Part shown: one piece after another, positions 22,634 through 33,772 of the stretch
How positions within the stretch are numbered: position 1 is the first letter of the stretch
How the letters are laid out: every line of letters starts with the position of its first letter
NCBI GenBank assembly: GCA_023238725.1
Contig: CM041538.1
Location: 621,182-685,181 of the forward strand
Origin: Scortum barcoo
Taxonomy: Eukaryota > Chordata > Actinopteri > Centrarchiformes > Terapontidae
DNA: 64,000 nt
Reading direction: 5' to 3'
Position numbers and translations under genes: made by a program
Notes under the pieces: generated by a model
The model's database searches: none
What the model was told of the DNA's origin: nothing
Seen by the model: the letters and a program-made list of their open reading frames with translations, nothing else

Positions 22634-23255
22634 ATCGTAATAACAAACAAACCAAAGATAATTTACAAGAACTGAACGAATATTGTGAAATTTTAATGTA
22701 TATATTCTCGCTAGAAATATCATCAAAATGTATTTTTTTGTCCAAACTATCTTGAAATGCATTTTTTGAAAATGCATTTTCCACTGAGAATGAAAGAAAT
22801 GGTCGCCATGTTTTTATTTTGAGAAGTACGCTGCATGTGTTATGGGCCTCAGTGAAGCAGACCGCGTTAACAAATATAGTAACCTGTACAAAGCAGGTAA
22901 GAAGAAGAATAATAGATCACCATGCGCCTCGCTCTCTCTCCAGATCACTTCTGGGGAGACAGCGGAAACGCCCCTCCCTCAGGTGCTCCCACACAGGTAC
23001 CCCGCAGCAACGATGTACACAAAGGTTCCACCTGACCAAACAACACATATTCTTCCCTCTGTTCTCAATGTGCCAAGCAGATAAAATCAGCAAAATTACT
23101 GGTGGATGTGCATCTTCAGAAAAACAATTAAACAAATGTGTACACTTATTATGAATTATGATAATAATAAAACAATAATACAAAAGCTCCCATTAAATTG
23201 TGGTTCCTCATACCACGGGTGCCACATATGCAGTCACGTGACCTGTTGGCAGGCC
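22634..23255. repeat. right arm of the long inverted repeat, interrupted
   Basis: The homology to the left arm runs over 22634-22837, stops after GCATG, and resumes at 23227 with TATGCAGTCACGTGACCTGT. The 389 bp between (22838-23226) have no counterpart in the left arm and are an insertion. Confidence 0.8.
22838..23226. other. 389-bp insertion in the right arm, unclassified
   Basis: Begins TGTTATGGGCC and ends GGTGCCACA, so it has the TG...CA ends seen in LTRs, but I see no target duplication of 4-6 bp and no internal LTR landmarks apart from an AATAAAA near 23165. The two open frames on it have no domain. Confidence 0.5.
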
Positions 23256-23893
23256 AATAGAAAAGAATAGGATTAAAAAAACGTGAACATTTTACAATTT
23301 CCAGGTCCCTAATTGTGAGACTGATACATTTTGTACTGTGGACAAACGTAGCTATTTCACATTTTGATATGAGAGTGGGTTGAGTGATAAACTGACGGCA
23401 TTCACATTCAACTTAAACCATCAAACTTAAGCTACCTAATGCATATATGACTGTTACATAACACCTTTAAATCAACAATATGAAATACCACATAAAGAGG
23501 AGGTTGGGGTGGTAGAGGGAAGTGTGGTAGCAAACAGTGTTGGCGTGGACATGATCATTAGATCTACAGTATGCAAGGTTGTAATGTCTATTTTGTACAC
23601 TTGCACAATTATGATTGGATGTTGCTAATCATACTATTGTTAATGAGCCAGTCATACAAACTGCTTTTCATTTTATTGCAAGGGATTTGTTTAAATTGGT
23701 GCCAGTGATTTATCATTGTACTTTCATAAAGTTGAAGAAAGAGAATGATCAAAATTTAAGCAGTGGAAGGTGAGATACCCTTGAGTATATAGAATGGCCC
23801 TGTTGACACTCAGCAGTGACACACAGTCCCACCTGGAGGCTGCCCAGTACAACACAGTCCACTCAGCAGCTCCATTGGAACACTTTGGGGTGT
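23256..23893. other. unique sequence, no gene seen
   Basis: AT-rich; no repeat, RNA gene or domain seen. Confidence 0.45.
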
Positions 23894-24244
23894 TGTTACG
23901 TCCTTTACACTAGACTTGTCTTTGTACATTTCCTGCTTTATTTTGTGTTACTTACCTCTCCTCCAGTTTAAAACACTTCTGCCCTGCCCTGATTAGTCTC
24001 ACCAGCCTCTTATTAGAAACAGTCACCTGTATTTATTCTGTGTGTTCGCCTCTCCCTGTGCTAGTTTTTCTTTGTCCTCAATGTCAAGTGTTCCAACATC
24101 TCTCCCAGAGTTTGTGTTTCTTTGTTTTTGACCTTTGTCGTGCTTTATTCTGGACCTGGTCTTTGCCCTTTCCCTGCCTGATTTGTCTGAACTTCAGCCT
24201 GTAGTGAGTCACGCATTTGTGTCCCTTCCGAGTAGTGTCTTAAC
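23894..24244 (+). mobile_element. possible solo LTR or LTR fragment
   Basis: Begins TGTTACGTCC, is pyrimidine-rich on this strand, contains ACCTGTATTTATTCTGTGTG (TATA-like) and ends near TTTGTGTCCCTTCC...AACA. The composition and the order of landmarks resemble fish gypsy LTRs. I could not find matching 5-bp flanks, so its limits are uncertain. Confidence 0.4.
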
Positions 24245-24461
24245 AGTGGTTAGGCGGGTCGTATGTCGGGAGGAGGATGGAGACACACCAAACCGCAGCT
24301 GTGTTGTTGACAGGCAGTATTCGCCTAATGACAGACGTATTGTGTATGAGAGGACCGAGGATCACCACAATATCTTGTTGTGCACTCCACAGGAACAGAC
24401 GGGATATCTCACATGATTTGAACCAATGCCCAGACTGAGCCAGGTCAGGAACTTAAGAGAG

Positions 24462-24684
<223 letters not shown>

Positions 24685-27600
24685 GAATGTATTTTAACAC
24701 CCTGAAAATGTATTGTGTAAGTGTATATTCTTGTATATTCTTTTCTGTAAATAAAGTACACTAATAGTAATTGAAAAGTTGGACATAAAACATTATTAAA
24801 CCTTACTTTAATGTATTTAAAACATTTGAAATACCATAAATCACACTGTCCAAGCCTCTCTGTAACATATGTCAAACGTTTTGTAGAGTATGTTATACTA
24901 TTTCTGAGCTCTACCATTTTTCACTTATAGTGTACTAATTTGGTAATTTAAATCAACTTGAAGTATGGTCTGCTAGTCTGCTACATATATTAGTTGTCTA
25001 TTTCTAGTACATTTATGTGCAGCATGTATGAAAATATAAATGCAGCAGTTGCATGTTTGTAGTGTACCAAAGTGTACTTAAATAGTCCTATTTTAGTATG
25101 GCTAAGCACATAAACACACTTATGTGTAAAGTAAAGCTTTTCTGCTATTTTTGTAGTAAGTACAATAAGTACAAATTAGTATAAATAGTTTTACTCTTGA
25201 ATTATTAGTCTGCCTGCTAGTACACTTTAATGTACTATGGAATTTTGGAACATTTAATGTACTTTAAGCTACTTTTTTCTCTAGGGAGGAAAGTTGTTGA
25301 ATACAAATTTGGTGTTGTGCATAATATGATAGAACCCAAGCTTGATGTAATTTAATATTGACGTACTATTCTTATTTGTATCAATTTTTGCATTTTGTCT
25401 GTATCACCCACCACTGTGTTATGAATTCTTTACCACAGAGATACTGTACTGGGAATAGTGTGTTGGAAATGAAGGAATAGTAGGGGTGGAGTCTGTCCTT
25501 CAGAATCTAACGTTACCTTTTTTTGTATGTTTAACAACAACAAAGGCTGAAATCGAGTGTAGAAGAAGCAGAGGTCTAATGTGAAGGCTCTGTCTACAGC
25601 TACAGAACTCATTAAGCCATTTTTTCTCACTACATTTTCATTTCAGAGTTAAATATTCTAATTTCTTACAGTACCTTTGTTGTCATAAGCATGTGTTCAG
25701 CTGAACACAACTATGTTAATTACAACACTTTTGAAAAATTAACATTTGTGTTTCCTCTAGTGGCTACAGTGACTAACCTGTTAACTGTGGAAATTTCAAA
25801 CCCTGAGTATAAAAATATTCTGAAACCAGTTTGCTAACTTGACTTAAGAGCTCTGCCCAGCCCTGCAGTCTCAAACAGGCCTATGTGCATTCCTTTGTGG
25901 CACTCTTCCTGCTCATTAAGTGTTCTTTCAGTGCCTTGGACCATTATCCCAGAACTCAAGAGTCACACTAAAGCAGACCACCACCATGACATATATGTTA
26001 ACAATTTCCCCCAAATCCCCCACACAATACTTAACTCCAGTATTTTATGACCCTTGTATCACAGTTCAAATTGAAACTGAACCACTGACACACACTGGAG
26101 GTTTAAGATTAGACTGGCAGTCTGTACTGTTGGATAGTGTGTCAAGAAAACTGAGCAAACTGGACTATAGTCTCTTGGACGGCTCATTTCAATATTTTCC
26201 AATGTGTTTGGCAAAAACATTGCTTTCAACATTTGATTCTGAAATGATCTGACACAGATTTACATACCATTATTGGCTCTCTGTGTAGTCTACCTCACGT
26301 TTGAACAGCAAATCACTGGTCACTCATTTCATTGTTTTATTTCTCTCTGTGCTGTACACACATACAATATAAAGTGCACAAGTATCAATATGCTTTATTT
26401 AAAACCACAACAAGCCAAAAGACCATTGAAAGAACTGTTGCCTTTGCCTTTTATTAACATCAGAGGATATGAAAAAGCTCCTAAATTTACAAGTAGGATC
26501 TTTGACAGTTTACTACATCCAAAGGCATAGAATTTGGTAGGGATGGTGGGGACGTGTCACATGTGCTGCTGTATACGAAAGCTTTGTGAGTGAAAACAGC
26601 TGACGTAAAACAAAAGATCAAATAGGGCTTAAGTTTGATCTCAATAGAGCGAATACTGATGAGTTAAAAAATGCCTTTTTTAGAAGTTTTTTTAGATCGG
26701 ATGGGGATATCCCTAGTTATATAGCAATGTTGAAATATTGAGAGAGTCGAGAAGTTTAAATCCTCTGCAGTGGCCTCTTAAAATTGACATGTTCATTATA
26801 TATAGATGTGTGTAAAAGATTAACAAAAAAACAATAACTTTGCTGAGCTTGAAGGTTGACTCTTTACCTTGTGAAGTCAAATCTCTCAACACAAGGTCTA
26901 TTTACTTTCGAAAGCAGTAAGAAGATTCCAGCTACATCTTATTGTCTTCTTGGTGAAGTATGGAACATAGGCAACATATCTACATATCCAGCTACTTTGG
27001 AATGTGGATTGAATCATAAGGTTTAATTTGGTGTCCACATTAATATGTCAGATCTGTCTGTTTTAGCATGACAGAAAATATTGTTAACATGTCAACTTTG
27101 ATCATCTTATGGTGTTTAAAATTATGGTGTTTAAAGATAACACTTCAGTCTACATCGCTACACTCCTCTATTGCTGTAGGTAAAAGAAGCTATAACATAG
27201 CTGGCTGGCCAAGGACTGACATTGCAATAGGCATGGAATGGATAGCGCAGGATAAACTGAGAATATGAACATTCTCTTTTACTCTGACTTTTAGAGTTCC
27301 GTTAAACTTTAGTTTTTAGTTACTCGACTGTTATTTTTATTATTTTAGTGATGTAGTAGGTAACTTTTAAAAAAATGAATTTTAGTCATATTGAGTAAGA
27401 CTGTCACTATATCCTAACAGTAGTGCATGAGACAGATCTTCTGTGATGTCCTCCTCTGGACCTGCCTGCTGCCTCTAATGCCATTTGTAAGAATCCACTA
27501 CGGCCAGTTCAAAACAACCAGTCAGAGCAAGAAGAGTGTCAGACGCAGTGTAAACAATCTCTGCTTTATGTTTGATTTCAAATGAACGAGGCTGATTGCT

Positions 27601-27802
27601 GCAAAGCCAGGTCCAGAGAGATGGAACTACACTAGGTCCAGCTCCACTTCTCTGCCCCTTTGGACTTGTGACATATTTTTGGAGGCCAACCCAGAAGTTA
27701 GCGTCACCTTGGTTCCCTCGACAAAAAGCAATGGGATTTACTCATTAGATTTTGGATTGCTGCAGAATGTAAGCTTATTATCTAGGTCCCCATCAAATAA
27801 AA
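24685..27802. other. unique AT-rich sequence, no gene seen
   Basis: The longest window-unique stretch in the left half. A frame at 25920-26252 (110 codons) has no domain. The patch at about 27420-27730 is more GC-rich and has the feel of an old repeat (GGAGGCCAACCCAGAAGTTA), but no second copy is in this window. Confidence 0.45.
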
Positions 27803-29812
27803 TTCAGATTCAGATTCAGATTCAGATTTCCTTTATTAGTCCCACAAGTGGGGAAATTTACAGCACAACAACAGCAGCGAAGACACACAGTGGAAAAATA
27901 GTCAGTAAGAAATGTAAGACATGAAATAAAATATAATAAAATAAAATAAAATGGAATAAAAGGTAAAAATAATCCAGACAAATAATTATAACTATAATTG
28001 TAAGTAGAACCTATACATAGTACAGAGGGAATGTGCCTGAGAGTATACATATGAGAAATATATAATATCTCAGGGAGTGCAAAAAACAGTGAAATAGTGA
28101 TGAATAATGAACAGAAGTGTATTGTTGTTGCGCAGAGAACCAGTTATAAGTCACTTTTTTATTGTTTATTGTCTATTATCTATTATCTATTAGCGGGCAT
28201 TTTGTTTGTTGTGTAGTCTGACAGCAGCAGCATCAGGCAGGAAGGACCTGCGGTACCTCTCCTTCACACAGCGTGGATGGAGCAGCCGCTCACTGAAGGA
28301 GCTGCCCAGAGCTGTCAGAGTGTCCTGTAGAGGGTGGGACGCATGTTGTTTAACAGGGACGACAGCTTAGCCATCATCCTCTCCCGTTTCCCACCACCTC
28401 CACTGAGTCCAGGGGGCATCCCAGGACAGAGCTGGCCCTCCTCACCAGTCTGTCTATTCTCCTCCTGTCCCTGTCCGTGATGCTGCTGGCCCAGCAGACT
28501 ATCCCATAAAAGATGGCTGATGCCACCACAGAGTCATAAAAGGTCCTGAGGAGTGGTCCCTGCACTCCAAAAGACCTCAGCCTCCTGAGCAGGAACAGTC
28601 TGCTGTTGCCCTTCTTGACAAGGGCGCCTGTGTTGTCCGACCAGTCCAGACTGTCATTTAGGTGAACACTCCAGGTACCTGTAGGACTTCACAGTGTCGA
28701 TGTCCGTTCCCTGGATGCTCACCGGTGCAGGCGGAGAGTGGCTACGCCTGCGGAAATCCACCACCAGCTCCTTGGTTTTACCAGCGTTGATCTGGAGGTT
28801 GTTCCGCAGGCACCAGTCCGCAAAGTCCTGAATAAGTCCTCTGTACTCTCTGTCGTCCCCATCTGTGATGAGGCCAACAACAGCAGAGTCATCAGAGAAC
28901 TTCTGGAGATGACATGATGGTGTGTTGTATGAAAAGTCTGCAGTGTAGAGGGTGAACAGGAAAGGAGCCAGAACCGTTCCCTGCGGAGCACCGGTGCTGC
29001 AGAGAAGCCGATCCGACTCAAAGCCCTGCACCCTCACAAACTGTGGTCCTGTGAGTGAGGTAGTCCAGAAATCCAGGTAAGTGAGGTGATGATCCACCCC
29101 AGCTAGCTGCAGCTTGTCCCCCAGCAGCCTGGGCTGGATGGTGTTGGAATGCACTGGAGAAATCAAAGAACATGATCCTCACAGTGCTTCCAGCCTTCTC
29201 CAGGTGAGTGAGGGAGGTGTGAAGGAGGTAGATGACGGCATCATCCACCCCGATGTCAGGCTGGTAGGCAAACTGCAGCGGGTCCATGAAGGAGCTCACC
29301 AGCGGGCGCAGATGGATGAGGACCAGTCTCTCCAGCGTCTTCATCAGATGAGACGTCAGAGCTACCGGCCTGTAGCTGTTGAGCTCCTTGGGGTGCGGTG
29401 TCTTTGGCACTGGGACGAATGCAGGACGTCTTCCAGAGCTGTGGCACTCTCCCCAGCTTCAGGCTCAGGTTAAACATGTACCCAAAAATCCCACACAGCT
29501 GGTCTGCGCAAGGACTTCAGGAGCCTGGAGCTGATGCCATCCGGACCTGCTGCTTTCCTGGCCCTGTTCTTCTTCAGGGCATTCCTCACCTGGTGTGTTG
29601 TGAGGAGCAGGCTGGAGCAGGGATGGTGTTGATGGGGGGGAGGGGCACAGGACAGAGTGTGAACTGGAAGTGTCGGTCATGAGAGAGGGGGGGGCACAGG
29701 AGGAGCAGTGGACAGGGGGCACAGAGGGTGATGGGGGTTGCAGCAGAGGAGACTGGGCCGGGGGAGGGGCGGATGCCTGATCAAATCTGTTGAAGAATAA
29801 GTTCAGGCTAAT
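27803..29812 (-). mobile_element. Rex1-like LINE, 5'-truncated
   Basis: The 3' end is on the left: read on the minus strand it closes GGGACTAATAAAGGAAATC and then repeats of GAATCT (27803-27830). Upstream lies RT coding sequence in three frames. The element stops near 29812, before any endonuclease domain, so it is 5'-truncated as most LINE copies are. The block NSRLFLLRRLRSF (about 28580-28620 region, minus strand) corresponds to the conserved site long used to survey Rex1 in fishes, which supports the family name. Confidence 0.85.
28374..29812 (-). pseudogene. Rex1-like reverse transcriptase, frameshifted
   Basis: In order along the minus strand: a linker LNLFFNRFDQASAPP near 29800; SYRPVALTSHLMKTLERLV (fingers, within 29018-29410); MFFDFSSAF (motif A, catalytic Asp); then a frame change; GAPQGTVLAPFLFTLY (motif B, about 28950-29005); FSDDSAVVGLI (motif C, active-site DD, about 28870-28910); and SVVASAIFYGIVCWASS (thumb, 28374-28565). 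The pieces lie in different frames, and the motif A frame ends soon after SSAFQ, so no full protein can be made. The active-site aspartates themselves are intact. The usual partner domain, an AP-type endonuclease, is missing because of 5' truncation. Confidence 0.85.
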
Positions 29813-29864
29813 TGATAATTAAATATGTAAATAAATATAAATAAATATTTTATATATATATCCT

Positions 29865-30648
29865 TTATTGGCTAGTACAGCAATCAATTGCTTCCTATAA
29901 TTGCTGACCAGCTTTTTGCATGTCTTCACTAGGTATTTTTGCCACTTTATCTTTTGCGATGAGCTCCAACTCTTTCAGGTTGGAAGGATCTCCTTGCCAT
30001 CACCCTGATCTTTAGCTCCCTCCACAGATTCTCAATTGGATTTAAGTCAGGACTCTGGCTAGGCCACTCCAAAACGTTAATGTTTTTATCTGCTAACCAT
30101 TTCCTTCACCACTTTTGCTGTGTGTTTTGGGTCGTTGTCGTGCTGAAATGTTCAGTGGTGCCCAAGGCCAAGTTTCTTTGCAGACTGCCTGATGTTGTTG
30201 TTGAGAATCTGGATGTATTCCTCTTTTTTCATGGTGCCGTTTACTGTGTTTAGGTTCCCTGATCCATCTGACAAACAGAAGACCAGAAGTCTCCTTCTTT
30301 GTCCAGATGAGTATTTGCAAAGGCCAAGTGAGCTTTTGTGTACCTTATCTGGAGAAGTGGCATCCTCATTGGTCTGCTTCCGTGGAACCCAGCAGTGTGC
30401 AGTGTCCATGTTGTACTGCCTTGAGACCTTGCCACCAGCAGGGCCCAGATTCTCCAGGATGGCCTTGGTGGTGATACCTTGGATTCTTTTTCACCTCTCT
30501 CACTATCCTCCTGGCCAGCACAGGTGTCACTTTCAGGCTTCCGAACCACGTCCTCTGAGATTTTCCACAGTGTGGAACGTCTTGTATTTTTTAATAACAC
30601 TTTGCACTGTAGCCACTGGAACTTGAAAACATTTAGATATAGCCTTAT
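29865..30648 (-). pseudogene. Tc1-type transposon fragment with broken transposase
   Basis: Minus-strand pieces are ISEDVVRKP and RRIVREVKKNPRYH (helix-turn-helix region, about 30450-30570), GTMKKEEYIQILNNNIRQSA (about 30190-30245), DNDPKHTAKVV (second catalytic Asp, about 30110-30150) and a decayed WPSQSPDLNPIEN block (about 30020-30070). The segment with the first catalytic Asp and the GGG turn is deleted near 30270-30285. The right side stops at 30648, exactly where an LTR begins, so the LTR insertion probably cut it. No terminal inverted repeat is left on either side. Confidence 0.8.
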
Positions 30649-31074
30649 TGTTATGGTTTGAGTTATTTCTTGTTTTGTTTCCTCTGCCTTTTGCCCGGTT
30701 TTCTGTATTTTCCTGTGCCTTGTGTTCTTTGTGTTATTCTGCCCTGTGTTACTTGTACCCCTTGTGTTTTCTCTTTCTGATGTTCCTTGTGTTATCCTTT
30801 CTTGTGGTTATGCTGTTCAGTGTGTTCTGGGTCTTCCTTGTGTTTTTCGTCGTGTTCCTTGTGTCCTTCTTGTCTGTCTGTTCCCTGTGTCCTGTGTCCT
30901 GTGTCAGTTGTTTCTCATCTCCAGTTTTGCTCACTTCCTGTTTTATTTTGTATTCCCTCCTTTCCTCACATGTCTGCACTTAACTTCCTGTCCTTGTGTT
31001 TTCCTGTCTCTGATTTCTCTGCTCTTCCCCTGTTGGTCTCCTCACCTGTTTCCACTTCCCTGTCCCCCACAGTG

Positions 31075-31082
31075 TATATATA
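31075..31082 (+). promoter_or_regulatory. TATA box of the LTR
   Basis: TATATATA lies about 180 bp upstream of the AATAAA, the spacing expected for a U3 promoter and a short R region. Confidence 0.55.
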
Positions 31083-31254
31083 CCGGTCCCTCTCCTTTGT
31101 TCTTTGTTGCATCGTCAATGTCACCAGCCCGTGTGTGCTCCTGTGTTCCTGCCTGCCTTGTTCCTGTGTTCCTGCATTCCTGCCTGTCTGTTCCTGCCCG
31201 CCTTGGTCCTGCCTGCTGTGTTCCTCCTGTTTGCCTTTGTTCCTGTGTTCCTGT

Positions 31255-31260
31255 AATAAA
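31255..31260 (+). other. poly(A) signal AATAAA of the LTR
   Basis: AATAAA in CCTGTAATAAAGAGTC, downstream of the TATA box and upstream of the gag start. Confidence 0.55.
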
Positions 31261-31373
31261 GAGTCATTCAGTCTACTCTGCCTCCTGCCTCGTCTGCAAC
31301 CTGGGTCTCAACTCTACTTCGCCCACACCTTGCACCCAATCTTGATCAAATCGTGCGTGACGCGACCATCATC

Positions 31374-31935
31374 ATGGACCCTGCAGATGTCGTCGGTACC
31401 CGGGAATATGGGGAGCGTTCGTTTTGTTTGATCACCAGCTTTCTTTCTATGTACTCAGTGCTAGATCACCAAGAGACAGCACTTGAACTGGCCCTCGACC
31501 GCTTAGCCCGCGATCCTTGGCTGACAAAAAGGCTGCCAGGTTTATTTAGAGAACTGCTGATTGCACAAGGCTCTTTCCCTGCCAACCTCCAACTGGCTCA
31601 CCTACCCCAGTCACTCCAGCCTGCTAGCCTCCAGCCTCAGCCTCGGCCTGCTAGCCCCCAGCCTCAGCCTCGTCCTGCTAGCCTCCATCCCGCACCTCGG
31701 CCTGCTAGCCTCCAACCTCTACCCCAGCCTCAGTTGGCTAGCCCCAAGTCTGCACCCCATGCTGCACTCCAGCCAGCACCCCAACCAGCCAGTTTCCAGC
31801 CTGCACCCCAGCCTGCACCCCAGCCTGCACCCCAAGCCAGCACCCCAACCAGCCGGTTTCCAGCCTGCACCCCAGCCTGCACTCCAGCCAGCACCCCAGC
31901 CAGCCCCCCAGCCAGCACCCCAGCCTGCACCCCAG
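31374..31935 (+). pseudogene. gag-like 5' part of an LTR retrotransposon
   Basis: I chose the ATG at 31374 (MDPADVVGTREYG) because it lies just after the LTR and is the first ATG. The first 60 residues look like a gag N-terminus, including a helix-rich HQETALELALDRLARDPWLT. From about residue 65 the protein becomes a proline/glutamine repeat (units such as LQPQPRPAS and PAPQ) encoded by a 12-bp minisatellite. The frame runs on to 31991, but sequence from about 31937 belongs to a LINE/SINE tail, so the last residues are foreign. No capsid domain, zinc knuckle, protease or polymerase follows directly. Gag assignment rests on position after an LTR, not on a domain. Confidence 0.55.
31755..31935. 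repeat. 12-bp minisatellite, CAGCCTGCACCC-like unit
   Basis: About 14 imperfect units. The lack of stops in the unit keeps several frames open on both strands (for example GWGAGWGAGW on the minus strand); these are repeat artefacts. Confidence 0.85.
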
Positions 31936-31936
31936 C

Positions 31937-32205
31937 CTTCTGTGTGGAGTTTGCATGTTCTCCTGTGCCTGCGTGGGTTCTCTCTGGGTAGTCTAGCTTT
32001 CTCCCACAATCCAAAGACATGCATGTTAGGTTAGATGGCAACTCTAAATTGCCCCTAGGTGTGAATGTGAGTGCGAGTGGTTGTCTGTCCTTCAATGTCA
32101 GCCCTGCGACAGACTCCAGCACCTTCTGCGATTCCCTGCGTGTGCTCAGGATAAGCAGGTTTAGAAGATGGATGGATGGATGGATGGATGGAAATGGAAG
32201 GAAGG
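31937..32205 (+). repeat. L2-like 3' tail/SINE-like fragment ending in (GGAT)n
   Basis: Landmarks in order: GTGTGGAGTTTGCATGTTCT, CCACAATCCAAAGACATGCA, CTCTAAATTGCCCCTAGGTG, then GATAAGCAGGTTTAGAAGAT and GGAT units. This is the very common 3' end shared by an L2-type LINE and SINEs in fish. It interrupts the gag frame. Confidence 0.75.
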
Positions 32206-32305
32206 AAGGATAGAAAAATTACAAATGCAATTATTTAAGAAAAGTAGGTTATTACAAATACAATATTTGGTATAATGCACATTATTTAAGGTCAACATGA
32301 CATTG

Positions 32306-32672
32306 ACATGGATCATCTGGCCTCTTGGTTGTAAGCTGAGGCACATTGTGAGGACAACTGTTTCCTTATTATTATGATTCACCTGTCTATGATTCAAATA
32401 CTCAAATAATTCTCAGCTCTCTAAATATTGGATAAGTTTTTATCATTTACTGCTGCTTTGGTATCTCTTGTATGAACAGATAAAAGTAACGTTAGCCAAA
32501 CATTCACCCACAATTCAATACAAGACAGTGACACAGCTGGGTCTGTTACGCCACAGTTAGTTTGGAAAAGTACACAATCATGTTCTTACTGATCTGAGAG
32601 TGGCTAGCCAACAGTACTGGACAGGTTGGGATGTGCTGATGATGTAGTTAAAGAACCTGCCTGATTTCTGCT
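32306..32672. repeat. dispersed repeat, second copy (3' part)
   Basis: Matches 10907-11340. Identity is very high from about 32475 on (CCAAACATTCACCCAC and GTACACAATCATGTTCTTAC in both). The end after CCTGATTTCTGC is shared exactly. Confidence 0.8.
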
Positions 32673-33390
32673 TAGATATTTGTTTGATAAGAGAAACTGT
32701 AGTGAATATTGTTAAATAAGCAGTGAACCACTGATTATAAGAGCATTTAGCCGTGAGAGCACAGACACACATCAGTATCAGGACAAACACCAAACCAATA
32801 TGATTCCCTGGAGGTCTCAGAGTCAATGGATTTTTTAAAATGTTTTTTTGGTTAAATACCTGAAATAAGGTCTGTGAGATACCTTTTAAAAGATATTTCC
32901 ATGCTTTGTTCTGCATTATAAAAGTAAATAACCCACTCATGAATTTTGAAACTTTAACATGTCCTAAAAAGGTGGCAGCTAACAAGTGGCTAAAAAAAAC
33001 TACAGAGGGTGTCGGGGACATTTTACATCATCATGTCAAATACACTAGTCCGCCTTTACAGTCTTCACCTCGCAATGCCATTAAATTCCTGCGACAATGA
33101 CGTAGTTCGCTTATAGCCTAACTTTAACTTATTACTTTCTACAGTCTACAAAAAATCACAAAAGTGCTGTTCATTTATAAAGATTATCTTGCTTAAGAAA
33201 ATGTAAAAATATAATAAACCGTTGCAACAATCCAAAATCTAATGGGAAAATCTCATGGCTTTGTCAAGAGAGGCTGAATATTTTGGCTGCGTATGTTCCT
33301 TTTATCAGAGGTGGTTTTGTGTCGATGGTGGGAAATGATGTGAAAGTCCCAGTTTAAAATCTTGAGGGATACAGGGGCCTATTTTGTTCC
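32673..33390. other. unique sequence, no gene seen
   Basis: A minus-strand frame of 147 codons covers 32578-33021 but overlaps the dispersed repeat and has no domain, so it is not called. Confidence 0.4.
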
Positions 33391-33770
33391 AAGATGGCGG
33401 CGCCCTGTCCGGCTGTGGCTGCATGGGCTTGCGACAGTTATGGATATTTTTACCGAAATACGCCATCTAGTACTAAGCAGAGTATAGTATATGAATGCCA
33501 GCATCTGCTTGATTTGCGACCATCCAGCAACTTTGGCTTTGTAGACATGACAACTCTGGAGTGTTTACGCAGCCTCGGCAGCGCTACGGCAGCTAGACCC
33601 AGCGGCCTGTGGAGCAGCGGATGGCCGACAGCGGGGCAAGCGGAGGTGGTGTGACCAAATGCAGAAGCAGGGCTGTAGGGGAGGGCTAACAGCTAAGCTA
33701 AAAGCTAACCCCTACAAAACGCCACTCCCAGTCCCTGGAGACTAAATTTTTTTTTCAAACTGACATTGAT
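33391..33770 (+). mobile_element. 5' end of a CR1/L2-superfamily LINE
   Basis: Begins AAGATGGCGGCGCCCTGTCC, a start shared in outline by the LINE 5' end at 51867 on the other strand (AAGATGGTGCC). Near 33660-33730 the frame KQGCRGGLTAKLKANPYKTP resembles the basic linker before the endonuclease of these LINEs. It then reaches a stop, and Rex3 copy A begins at 33773. The endonuclease is absent. Confidence 0.55.
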
Positions 33771-33772
33771 GA

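Larger units (their letters stand above)
30649..31345 (+). mobile_element. 5' LTR of a gypsy-type element
   Basis: Begins TGTTATGG, comparable to the TGTCATGG start of the solo LTR at 46992. It is strongly pyrimidine-rich, has a TATA box at 31075-31082 and an AATAAA at 31255-31260, and is followed at 31374 by an ATG that opens a gag-like frame. Its 3' limit lies somewhere between 31320 and 31350; the primer-binding site is not clear. A segment of it (30925-31065) is related to 49225-49378. Confidence 0.65.

Noticed and set aside
30648..31431. Long plus-strand frames (111-214 codons) rich in Cys, Leu, Phe and Ser
   Set aside because: They are by-products of the pyrimidine-rich LTR and shift between all frames; only the frame from 31374 has a plausible start after the LTR.
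31719..32122. Minus-strand frames with GWGAGW repeats
   Set aside because: They are the complement of the 12-bp minisatellite and carry no independent evidence of coding.
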